Assembly: GCA_904394685.1 (NCBI GenBank) | Contig: CAJFNK010000016.1 | Span: forward strand, 1 to 45,824 | Direction: 5' to 3' | From: Candidatus Heritagella gallinarum | GTDB lineage: Bacteria; Bacillota; Clostridia; Oscillospirales; Acutalibacteraceae | Length of the DNA stretch: 45,824 nucleotides | In this document: piece after piece, positions 38,416-45,824 of the stretch | Position numbering within the stretch: the stretch's first letter is position 1 | How the letters are laid out: each line of letters begins with the position of its first letter | The notes under the pieces: model-generated | Databases searched by the model: none | Told to the model about the DNA's origin: nothing | What the model saw: only the letters and a program-made list of their open reading frames with translations | Position numbers and translations under genes: made by a program

Positions 38416-38470
38416 CATCACTTACGAAATCCTACCTTTAAGGTAATTATATCAATTTTTGAATTAATAT

Positions 38471-39355
38471 TTATCGATATTGTTCCTTCCTTTTTTTCAA
38501 TAAAACAAGAGCAAAACCGATACCTGTCAGCAAAAATGACACCAGTGTCGTAATCAAAGCCATATTGTCCGAGCCGGTATTTGGTCCATTTGTTTCCGAA
38601 GAAGATGAATCGCTGGATTCGTCAGGGTTACTAGGCTTGTCGGGATCACCGGATGTTCCTGAATTTTCCGTAAGTCCTAAGATTGCACTACTAAGAATTT
38701 CAATTGCCTGTGCGACATCATCCGCCGTAGCGGCAGGATCGTCAAGGACATTCTTAGCGGTGTTGAGAGCTTCCACAAAGGCTTTCCAGCTTGCGTCTGT
38801 ATAATCCCCCTGGGTTTTGTCCTTGTTGGCATTATAGAGTGCCTCAAGTTCACTCTTATCTACAACAATTTCAAAAGTTACAGTTGAGGTATTCCCTGCT
38901 TTATCAGTTGCAACAACATTATATACACCAATCTGATCACAAATGATTGGATTCTCCGTAATGTGTTCTACGTCGTTGACAAGGATAGACGCAACTGCTG
39001 TATCATCCGTTACTGTAATGGTAACCGGGCCAATATATTTGTCGTTTTTCTGATCGCCGCTCAAATTAATTACAGGGGGCGTTTTGTCGTCTTCTGCAGG
39101 AGTTACAGATATGGTGCATACAGCTTTGACATCCGTACCGGCAATTCTTGCTGTGATTTCGACAGTACCAGGCTGCAAGGCTGTAACAAGGCCATTTTCA
39201 TCAACAGTAGCCACTTGAATGTTAGAACTTGACCAGACTATGTCACTTTCTTCCGGATTCACTTTTACTTCCAGCTGAAGAGTTTTTCCGGCCTCAACCG
39301 AATTCTGCGGTTGCACAAATTCAATGGTTTTTTCCATTTCTATAAATGGTTCCAT
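38471..39355 (-). pseudogene. C-terminal fragment of a second cell-wall-anchored protein
   Basis: This frame of 294 codons has a Big_2 domain (about 8-85), an Ig-like domain beginning DKTPPVINLSG (about 90-168), one FIVAR domain (about 170-235), a Ser/Asp-rich linker, the sorting motif PNTGS, a membrane helix and a KKRKEQYR tail. It has no signal peptide and no credible ribosome site. It continues the upstream fragment (39321-41224) in a different frame: removing one base of the six-T run at 39328-39333 joins them into one reading frame. It is therefore the end of a broken or frameshifted gene, not an independent protein. Confidence 0.75.
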
Positions 39356-41224
39356 ATATCTCTACCTCAGACATTTGTGCCCGTCCGCCAGCTTCGCTGT
39401 TACCATAGATCTCAATACGGACAGAATTGGTCTGTATCTCATCAGGTAGTTCGACAGTTACCATATTGTGTTTATCAGGCGAAAATTCATACTGCGTATA
39501 TGGGACTACAATTTGATAGTCGCCATTAGCGTCTTTCGCCTTGATTTGAATCATTTCTGTACGGGTGGACCAACTTGCAGAGTCTGGAAGTTTAAAAGTA
39601 ACTTTTGATAATTCAGCCGTCTCTCCCCACTCAAATTCTGCCCAGTTTGGATCTTCCGCTGTAGGAGAATACCCTGTTTCAATAGCCTCCCATACCTGAT
39701 TAGTTGAGCCATCATTTAAAACGGTTACAGGTGATGACCAGACCGGGAGATTTTCTGTGCCAGTTACAGTTGCATCCAAAGCTAAATTCTGTTCACCGCT
39801 GGGAATAGGTTCATCCTTTGCTTCTCCCAGGATTTCAACTTCGCCGATCTGTGCTCGATTGCCATTCAGCGTGTTGGTAAACACTTCAATTTTTACATAA
39901 CGGGCAACTATTGTTTCCTCCAAAACTACACATTTTGTATTGTTTTCTTCCCGACAACCAAAAGTATATGGTTTACGTTCGGATACCACGTTAAATGTGT
40001 CGCCATCTTCCGACACCGAAATTTGAATTTCTTCTGTTCTTGTCCCCCAATCACTGATAAGAGGCAATCGGATCAGAATATCCTGGATTTCATGTGGTTC
40101 TCCTAAATCAATTACAGCATAGTCGGGAGATTCCGTAGTAGCTACTGTGGATGACTCCCAGAACGTGTTGGGATCTCCGTCTGTCAAATTTGCCATATAG
40201 CCATTTCCGGCCCAAATTGTTTCACTATCAGCAGTAACCGACTTTTCTAATGCATAGTTGGAAAGGTTAGCGCGAGGGATCATTGTAAAATAGTCAATAT
40301 CAAAAGCTTCCCCTGGATTATCTTTCACAATGCTTATCGTGCCCGATACTGGTTGCTCAAATGTGAGCGATGCTTTGGCCCATTCGCCGCCGCTTGACAA
40401 CAGAGAAACCGTTCCAACAGGCTGCTCTCCGCAGAAAATGGTTGCGGTAGCGTCACCTGTGCTTCGGTAACAAATTTCAATTTGTTCAGATTCAGGGACA
40501 TTCTCTACCTCAATGAATGCACCCTCTTCTGAGAACTGAAGCGCACTAATGCCATTATCCAGTATAAATTCTGTCTTTTCGGTATTCAATGCGCCTTCAG
40601 CTTGATATCCCTGATACCACTCTACTTCGCCTGCTTCTTGCGGTGTTACCAGAATTTCATTTCTTGATTCACTATACACTCCATCCTTTACCGCATATAC
40701 TGTACAATAAACAGGTTCCGCTGATCTGATAGCACAACGATCTCCCTGAATATCCGTAATCTGTTCCGAGTAATTACCAGATTCCGTACCATATGCAACT
40801 GTATAGGAGTCTGCTCCCGGAACCGGTTCCCAAATAACCAATCCACCATTAGCAAAGGGACTGCTGGTTTTTACAGTTGGAGCCGCCGGGGTAGAGGATG
40901 TAGTAAAGGAGTAAACTCCCGAGCTACTGGGTGTGGACATCGGTTCAAATGAAGTTTCTGTATATTCACGCTGGTATTCATCGATTTCCCTGTTAGAAGC
41001 CGTTACACGCCAGTAGTAGGTGGTATCAGGTTCTAACAAATCGGCGCTTACTGTATAGGCAGGATAAGAAATAAATTCCTGATCCAATACCTTATCCGTA
41101 AATTCAGGGTCATGTGCAATTTCTAGATGCCAGAAGAACGAGCCATTTGAATCCTCCCAACGAAGAGTACCACGAGGTTCTAATACGGCACCGTTTTCCG
41201 GATAGGTCAGCTGGAAATCAGACC
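39321..41224 (-). pseudogene. 5'-truncated surface protein fragment (Fn3, CBM6-like, F5/8C modules)
   Basis: The open frame runs from about 41224 with no ATG, GTG or TTG until the TTG at 41087, which lies inside an Fn3-like domain (YPENGAVLEPRGTLRWED earlier, then DTTYYWRVTAS). A second Fn3, a CBM6-like domain (YQAEGALN onward) and two F5/8C domains follow. They end at EVEIYGT, after which the frame shifts at the T6 run. Signal peptide and any catalytic part are missing, so the gene has lost its 5' portion at the junction with the oxidoreductase cassette. Modules match those of the intact giant protein in kind, which suggests a related glycan-binding enzyme or adhesin. Confidence 0.75.
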
Positions 41225-41286
41225 ATAATATCTATAACTCTATTAGAGTTTTTACTACACATTCGTCTGTTTTTCTTTGTTTACTA

Positions 41287-42438
41287 CTACTTACTATTAA
41301 AAACCATCCGTGCCTTTTTCATATTCTCTCGGATTTTGACACCAAACGGACAGTTAGGCTCGCACCGCCCGCACATCAGGCAATCGTCCGCTGTGGCTGA
41401 AAGTGCCCAATAATGCTGTGCCACCGTTTCCGGTACAGTGTCCTGTTGGGTCGCTAAATCCAAAAATTTGGTGACAGCTGCAATGTCAATATGCGCAGGA
41501 CAGGGCTGGCAGTGGTTACAGTACATACAGCGTCCCGTCATGTGAATGGTATTTCCTCCACTGAAAATGTGGGCATAGCTGCGTTCTTCATCGGTCACAT
41601 CGTAGTATTTTACCGCCTCCAGCACTTCTTCCACAGTATGGCAGCCAACGATCACGACTTTTACGCCGTTGCGATCCAGACAATATTGGATACACTGGGG
41701 CACCGTCATGGCCACACCAAAGGGAGAACTCTCCGCTTTCAGCAGTGTGCCGGCTCCCAAGGGCTTCATAACGGTAATTGCTACCCCCTTGGCTTCACAG
41801 GCAGAGTACAGCTTTTGACGTGCTTCATCTACGACCAAGCCGCTCTTTTCCATTCCCTTAAATTCCATCAGATCATAAATATCGGTGTCGGCTGCCTCCA
41901 TATCGTAGGCGGGGTTGATGCTGAACATCAGAACGTCGATCCAGCCGCTCTCCACAGCTTTCAGGGCAATGTGCGGATTGTGAGAACTCATGCCGATGTG
42001 CCGGATGATGCCCTTTTCCTTCAATTCCTTTGCGTATTCCAGAACAGGTCCTTCAAAAACGGTCTGGAAATCTTCTTCACTGTCAATATAATGGATCATG
42101 CCAACGTCGATATAATCGGTATGCAGGCGTTCCAAAAGATCGGCAAAGGAACGCTTTGTCTTTTCGATATCACGGGTACGGGTGTACTGACCATCCTCGT
42201 AGATGGTGCAGAGATGCCCCTGAATAATAAACTGATCCCGGCGTCCCTGCAAGGCAATGCCGAGGTTATCACGGGTGGGAGCCTGCGGCATGAAGATGTC
42301 GATATAGTTGATTCCATGCTCCTGTGCCGCATCCACGATCGCTGTGCTTTCTTCGACGGTCAGGCCGTTAAACCACTCGCCGCCCAATCCGATCTCGCTG
42401 ACCTTTAATCCTGTTCGTCCCAAAGTTCTGTATTTCAT
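41287..42438 (-). CDS. Aldo/keto reductase with C-terminal 2x[4Fe-4S] ferredoxin domain
   Basis: The protein has 383 residues. The AKR barrel (about 1-275) begins MKYRTLGRTGLKVSEIGLG. The Tyr site appears in the GINYIDIF region and the His in DVGMIHYID. A bacterial-ferredoxin tail carries CMYCNHCQPCP and CLMCGRCEPNCP, enough for two 4Fe-4S clusters. Such enzymes are common in anaerobes and probably couple NAD(P)H or ferredoxin to reduction of an unknown carbonyl. A start 10 codons earlier is in frame, but the ATG at 42438 follows AAAGGAG and matches family N-termini. It is the last gene of a minus-strand set with an SDR and a flavodoxin-like gene. Confidence 0.93.
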   Translation of the reverse strand: MKYRTLGRTGLKVSEIGLGGEWFNGLTVEESTAIVDAAQEHGINYIDIFMPQAPTRDNLGIALQGRRDQFIIQGHLCTIYEDGQYTRTRDIEKTKRSFADLLERLHTDYIDVGMIHYIDSEEDFQTVFEGPVLEYAKELKEKGIIRHIGMSSHNPHIALKAVESGWIDVLMFSINPAYDMEAADTDIYDLMEFKGMEKSGLVVDEARQKLYSACEAKGVAITVMKPLGAGTLLKAESSPFGVAMTVPQCIQYCLDRNGVKVVIVGCHTVEEVLEAVKYYDVTDEERSYAHIFSGGNTIHMTGRCMYCNHCQPCPAHIDIAAVTKFLDLATQQDTVPETVAQHYWALSATADDCLMCGRCEPNCPFGVKIRENMKKARMVFNSK

Positions 42439-42516
42439 GAGCCAAAGTTCTCCTTTCTTTTGTTTCAAGATTGCCGCAGCTGATCCGTAAAATCCGCTGC
42501 GGCAAATCTTGCTGCT

Positions 42517-43239
42517 TTAATCTTCCTGCTTGGTTTTGGCAATCACGATCTCACGAACGCAGACGTTCTGCGGCATTTGATAAGCAAACCAGGCGCAGTC
42601 CGCAATTTGGGAAGGCTCCAGCCCGCCCTCAATGCTCTGCTTCCAGAGATTGTAGTTGTCCTTGATCTCCTGACTGGAAGTATGGGAGAGGAGGGGTGTC
42701 TCCACAACGCCGGGAGCGATGACGATCATACGAACATTACTGCCGGAAACCTCTTTTCGCATACTTTCGGTGATGGCATGAACTGCGTACTTGGTCCCGC
42801 AATAAACAGAGTGGTTGTCAAAGGTTTTCCTTCCGGCAATGGAGCTGATATTGATGATGGTCCCCTCGTTACGTTCCATCATATCAGCCAGCACAGCTTT
42901 TGTCCCGGCCAGAACGCCTTTGACATTGACATCAATCATGCGGCTCCATTCCTCAAAGTCCTGCTCTGCCGGATATCCCAGCAGCATCAAACCTGCACAG
43001 TTGATCAGCAGATCCGTCTTTCCGTACAACTCTTCCGCTTCTTTGATAGCGGCCTGCATAGCCGAAAGGTCGGTGACATCTACACTGCGGCAGAGGCAGT
43101 TGGGTAGATTCAGCTCTTCCATTACTTCTTTTCTTCTTGCCAGCATCAGTACAGGATGTCCTTCGCTGGAAAAGCGCTTGGCAAACTCCATACCAATGCC
43201 AGAGCTGGCTCCGGTAACAACAACTAATTTTTTCATCAT
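42517..43239 (-). CDS. Short-chain dehydrogenase/reductase (SDR)
   Basis: The protein has 240 residues. The cofactor motif is TGASSGIG near the N-terminus, followed by the NCAGLMLLG stretch, the catalytic Ser region INISSIAGRK, and YCGTK for the Tyr-Lys pair. The substrate cannot be named. The ATG at 43239 follows AGGGAG; an upstream in-frame start at 43254 would overlap the previous gene. It sits 11 bases after the flavodoxin-like gene, so they are one operon. Confidence 0.93.
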   Translation of the reverse strand: MMKKLVVVTGASSGIGMEFAKRFSSEGHPVLMLARRKEVMEELNLPNCLCRSVDVTDLSAMQAAIKEAEELYGKTDLLINCAGLMLLGYPAEQDFEEWSRMIDVNVKGVLAGTKAVLADMMERNEGTIINISSIAGRKTFDNHSVYCGTKYAVHAITESMRKEVSGSNVRMIVIAPGVVETPLLSHTSSQEIKDNYNLWKQSIEGGLEPSQIADCAWFAYQMPQNVCVREIVIAKTKQED

Positions 43240-43250
43240 AGTATCTCCCT

Positions 43251-43802
43251 TCAATTCTGTTTTGTAATGGTATCACAAGCTTCTTTCAGCTGATCGATCA
43301 CGCCATCCTGCGTCATCAGCTCGCCCGGCTCATATGCGGAGAAGGATAGGGAAAATGCCAGATCCCAATGTAGATATTCTGCGATACAGCGGAATTGATC
43401 GTGGATCAGGCGGTACTGCGGATTCTCCAGCTCATTGGCGCCGACTACCACAACACCAATTTTTTTCTTCATGGTTTTAAACTGGGAATCTTGGGAATAG
43501 AACTTGTCCACAACCATTTTCAGCTGGGCCGACATTCCCCACCAATAAACCGGTGTGCCGAAAATGACAGCATCCGCCTGTACGATCTTCTGAATCACTG
43601 CATCGGATTCGTCAGGACAAACACAATGTCCACCATTCTGCTTACATCCATCGCACGCACAGCAGCCGCTAAGCTTCAAAGTGCAGACATCCAGAGCTTC
43701 AACCGTGTTCCCGTCCTCCAGAATAGCCTTCATCGTTTGGAGAGCAGCACGGGTATTGCCATGATGCCTCGGGCTTCCGTTTAGAAATAAAATATTCATC
43801 AT
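43251..43802 (-). CDS. NAD(P)H-dependent FMN reductase / flavodoxin-like protein
   Basis: The protein has 183 residues with the FMN phosphate-binding start LFLNGSPRHHGNT and the GTPVYWWGMSAQLK motif of the multimeric flavodoxin/iron-sulfur flavoprotein group. Four close Cys residues (SGCCACDGCKQNGGHCVC) could hold an Fe-S cluster, as in iron-sulfur flavoproteins. The ATG directly follows the stop of the MATE remnant (TGAATG), so it was probably coupled to it. It belongs to the HxlR-linked redox operon. Confidence 0.9.
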   Translation of the reverse strand: MMNILFLNGSPRHHGNTRAALQTMKAILEDGNTVEALDVCTLKLSGCCACDGCKQNGGHCVCPDESDAVIQKIVQADAVIFGTPVYWWGMSAQLKMVVDKFYSQDSQFKTMKKKIGVVVVGANELENPQYRLIHDQFRCIAEYLHWDLAFSLSFSAYEPGELMTQDGVIDQLKEACDTITKQN

Positions 43803-44535
43803 TCAACCTTCCTTTCGGTTCATATTGATCTGATTTATCCAATTGGCTCGCTTATAGTAAAAGAAAAACACAACAGAGCTGAGCCCCCATGTCAACGGAT
43901 AGACTACATACACCATTTGAATGGCATGGGTCAACAGTAGCCAACGCTGCTCCGCCAACGCCTGTGTGGAAAACCTCGATGAACAGGATATCCAGTACCA
44001 AATTAATCACCGAGGAAATCATCAGATAATACAATGGGTGGCGGCTGTCCCCAATCGCTTGCAGTATCCCCACAAAGATGTTGTACATGACAAATCCAAG
44101 GGAACCGAAGAAATAAATCTGCAAGTATGTAATCGATTCCGGCATGACACTTTCCGGTGTCCCCATCCATATCAGGATCTGTGGGGATAGCAAAACACCT
44201 GCCGCAGTCATCAACACTCCTGCAACAAGACCAAATGCTACCGTCGTATGGACGGCACGGTGAACACCATTTTTGTCTTCGGCTCCAAAATATCTGGACA
44301 CAACAACAACGGCGCCGGAGGAAATACCGCTCAGAAACCCAATCAGCATAAAAATGAGGCTACCAGATGAACTGACAGCAGCCAATGAGCTGCTCCCCAA
44401 AAAATTACCGACAATCAGGGAGTCGACTGTATTATACAGCTGCTGAAACAGATTTCCCAATAGTAGCGGTAAAGCAAAGAAAATCATACGTTTGGAAATC
44501 GAACCGCCCGTCATCGGTTCGATCGTCTTTTCCAT
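43803..44535 (-). pseudogene. MATE-family efflux transporter, internally deleted
   Basis: The N-terminal 200 or so residues are a normal MATE start (MEKTIEPMTGGSISKRM, then GNLFQQLYNTVDSLIVGNFL), ending at GVGGAALAT. The original frame then reads junk to a stop at 43852. In another frame the last part gives IQMVYVVYPLTWGLSS and FFFYYKRANWI, a typical MATE C-terminus, up to a stop at 43803. About half of the usual 450 residues is missing, so the gene carries an internal deletion that also changed frame. It is the first gene of the minus-strand operon. Confidence 0.85.
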
Positions 44536-44597
44536 GGAATCCCTCCCAATTAGTCAAAACTTAAGATTGCATTATCTCAAAAATACGATATACTTGT

Positions 44598-44626
44598 ATT
44601 ATATGTTCCTTTGCGAACCGCAACAA
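44598..44626 (-). promoter_or_regulatory. Promoter of the MATE-flavodoxin-SDR-AKR operon
   Basis: On the minus strand TTGTTG (44621-44626), a 17-base spacer and TATAAT (44598-44603) form a good promoter, divergent from the HxlR gene. Confidence 0.6.
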
Positions 44627-44647
44627 GTACGCACATTATTTTTAGAA

Positions 44648-44665
44648 AGTGAAATTATTTTCACT
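44648..44665. promoter_or_regulatory. Palindrome, possible HxlR operator
   Basis: AGTGAAA-TTAT-TTTCACT is a perfect 18-base palindrome in the divergent region, immediately upstream of the HxlR ribosome binding site. A regulator dimer would fit; no binding is shown. Confidence 0.45.
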
Positions 44666-44682
44666 ATTGGAGGCAGGATATA

Positions 44683-45042
44683 ATGGAAAAAATTATGGTG
44701 ACTTGTGAGATGGAGGTAACATTAAAGATGATTGGCGGAAAATGTAAGCCGCTCATTTTAGATAGTTTGATCCGAAATGGCACACAGAGGTTTAGCGAAT
44801 TGATGCGGGAGATCACCCAGGTTTCTCAAAGAACCCTCACAAATCAGCTTCGTGAATTGGAAAGTGACGGCTTGATCGTTCGTACCGTATATGCGGAAGT
44901 TCCGCCACGGGTAGAATATTCTGTTACTCCCAAAGGAAAGTCTTTGGAAAATATTTTAGAACTGATGTGTGAGTGGGGCGAAAAGAATATTGATGACCGT
45001 TTTATAATGACAAATCCGCAATGCTCTGATGGGGAAGAGTAA
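44683..45042 (+). CDS. HxlR-family transcriptional regulator
   Basis: The 119-residue protein is a winged-helix regulator of the HxlR/DUF24 family: MIGGKCKPLILDSLIRNGTQ, then FSELMREITQVSQRTLTNQL, and VEYSVTPKGKSLENIL. Members often respond to reactive electrophiles or redox stress through a Cys. Here Cys8 (VTCEMEVTL) lies in the usual N-terminal position, and Cys23 follows it. The divergent oxidoreductase operon is the likely target. GGAGG lies before the ATG. Confidence 0.92.
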   Translation: MEKIMVTCEMEVTLKMIGGKCKPLILDSLIRNGTQRFSELMREITQVSQRTLTNQLRELESDGLIVRTVYAEVPPRVEYSVTPKGKSLENILELMCEWGEKNIDDRFIMTNPQCSDGEE

Positions 45043-45152
45043 TTCTTTGAATTACCCAATACTAGCCCGTAGAATATACGACCTTATAAAAGAATTTAAC
45101 AGGTAAATAACATAGGGGAGAGAGTGCGAGAGAGGGAAAAAGGGAAGAAAAC

Positions 45153-45251
45153 AAAAAAAGCGGAGTTCCCAGCCTGAAAAAATCAGGCGAAAACTCCGCT
45201 TGCCTTTGCAAATATCTCTTAAAACGGGCATGACAGTAATGGGACACCAAG
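45153..45251 (-). repeat. Hairpin-bearing dispersed repeat, copy 2
   Basis: GCGGAGTTCCCAGCCTGA pairs with TCAGGCGAAAACTCCGC, followed by CTTGCCTTTGCAAATAT and GACAGTAATGGGACACCAA. It is in the same orientation as copy 1 at 30956-31056. On the minus strand the hairpin is followed by a run of seven T. Confidence 0.8.
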
Positions 45252-45295
45252 CCTTTTTTGAAATGGGAAAAAGCCCGCAAACTCACATAAATATT

Positions 45296-45331
45296 AAAAA
45301 AGTGACCGACAATAGAAGCGGTCACTTTTTC
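45296..45331. terminator. Bidirectional terminator
   Basis: AAAAAAGTGACCG pairs with CGGTCACTTTTT around ACAATAGAAG. It lies between the HxlR gene and the convergent partial gene at the right edge. Confidence 0.88.
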
Positions 45332-45370
45332 TGGAAGGGGTGGACACTTTAGATACCGTCTTCGTCTAAA

Positions 45371-45824
45371 TTAAGTATTGTCTTCATCTCTTCTAAACAC
45401 TTCTACAGCCTCAATCAAACCTAATATCAAAGTTTTCGGAAGAAACATTATTCCATCGTGATAGGTAAAAATTAAATCATTGCTAAATATTAAAGATGGC
45501 GATACGCAAGTTTCATGAATCAAACCACATCTTATACAAAAATATATAATATCTTCAATTTCAGCAAACCCATTGTTATCAGTTTTCAAGCCTTTGATAT
45601 TTTTCCCAAATTGAAATTTGCATTTTTGATAGAACTGTACCGGCATACCAAACTGTGTAATGATTGACATATACTCATTTGAAAAATTACAAATACGATT
45701 TCTGTTACCCTTGATATTTCTATATTTGCTATTTGCACAGGCATCTATAGCACAACATATTAAACATAAAGCGGATTCAAATTGTCCTTTTTCTAAAAGT
45801 ATTTTACTTGAAATTATAAAATCA
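45371..45824 (-). CDS. Unidentified protein, partial (5' end beyond the window)
   Basis: The frame is open from the stop at 45371 to the right edge, about 150 residues, so the gene starts outside. An internal ATG at 45670 is not a convincing start, because the sequence before it also reads as protein (ILLEKGQFESALCLICCAID). The protein is rich in Cys, Ile, Asn and Lys. The base composition is clearly more AT-rich than the metabolic genes to the left, which may mean recent gain. I do not recognise a family. Confidence 0.65.
   Translation of the reverse strand, partial: DFIISSKILLEKGQFESALCLICCAIDACANSKYRNIKGNRNRICNFSNEYMSIITQFGMPVQFYQKCKFQFGKNIKGLKTDNNGFAEIEDIIYFCIRCGLIHETCVSPSLIFSNDLIFTYHDGIMFLPKTLILGLIEAVEVFRRDEDNT

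Larger units (their letters stand above)
37942..38470. other. Intergenic region with gene fragments, 529 bp
   Basis: It holds a hairpin after the giant gene, a truncated reading frame with a good ribosome site, a recombinase-like remnant on the opposite strand, and the terminator of the second surface-protein gene. The rest (about 38255-38375) gives no readable frame. The mosaic suggests past rearrangement. Confidence 0.6.
45043..45370. other. Intergenic region right of HxlR, 328 bp
   Basis: It holds the second copy of the hairpin repeat and a bidirectional terminator. I see no gene. Confidence 0.6.

Overview
The window looks like a chromosomal segment from a gut-type clostridial Firmicute, probably of the Ruminococcaceae/Oscillospiraceae sort. 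The reasons are strong AGGAGG-type ribosome binding sites, GTG and TTG starts, a Firmicute gene set (FakA-like DAK2 protein, RecG, YmdB-type phosphodiesterase, cytidylate-kinase-like protein), FIVAR-repeat surface proteins ending in (A/P)xTG-type sorting signals, and host-glycan genes. The genus cannot be fixed from sequence reading alone.

Left part (1-22.2 kb), mostly housekeeping and sugar metabolism. A tRNA with a CAU anticodon is followed by a GH2 beta-galactosidase on the minus strand. A double-domain GT-C glycosyltransferase and trmB follow on the plus strand. Then comes a minus-strand set araR-araD-manA with an AraR-like operator next to its own promoter. A moxR / DUF58 / transglutaminase operon, fakA, recG, a cytidylate-kinase-like gene, a ymdB-type gene and a small lipoprotein gene complete this part.

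Middle part (22.2-38 kb), host-glycan use. On the minus strand lie an SGNH esterase, a GH112 galactosyl-acetylhexosamine phosphorylase (lnpA type) and an N-acetylhexosamine 1-kinase (nahK type). These are the first intracellular steps for lacto-N-biose/galacto-N-biose from mucin or milk glycans. Next come a lipoprotein/ABC-2 exporter operon and a 2178-residue cell-wall-anchored protein with an unusual GH29 (alpha-fucosidase)-like domain, F5/8C, Ig-like, CBM6-like and FIVAR modules. The region upstream of the SGNH-GH112 operon and the region upstream of the giant surface protein share a roughly 92-bp module with three TAGAGAA direct repeats at nearly the same spacing. This suggests an undescribed glycan regulon linking extracellular and intracellular steps.

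Right part (38-45.8 kb) is a worn, rearranged segment. It holds a recombinase-like remnant, a 5'-truncated and frameshifted second surface protein, an AKR / SDR / flavodoxin-like cassette with an internally deleted MATE gene, a divergent HxlR-type regulator, and the end of an unrecognised AT-rich gene that runs off the window.

Two dispersed repeat families were found by eye. One is a MITE-like element of about 140-158 bp with inverted ends, in three copies, all in untranslated regions. The other is a hairpin repeat of about 100 bp in two direct copies that bracket the 14-kb surface-protein and decayed region.
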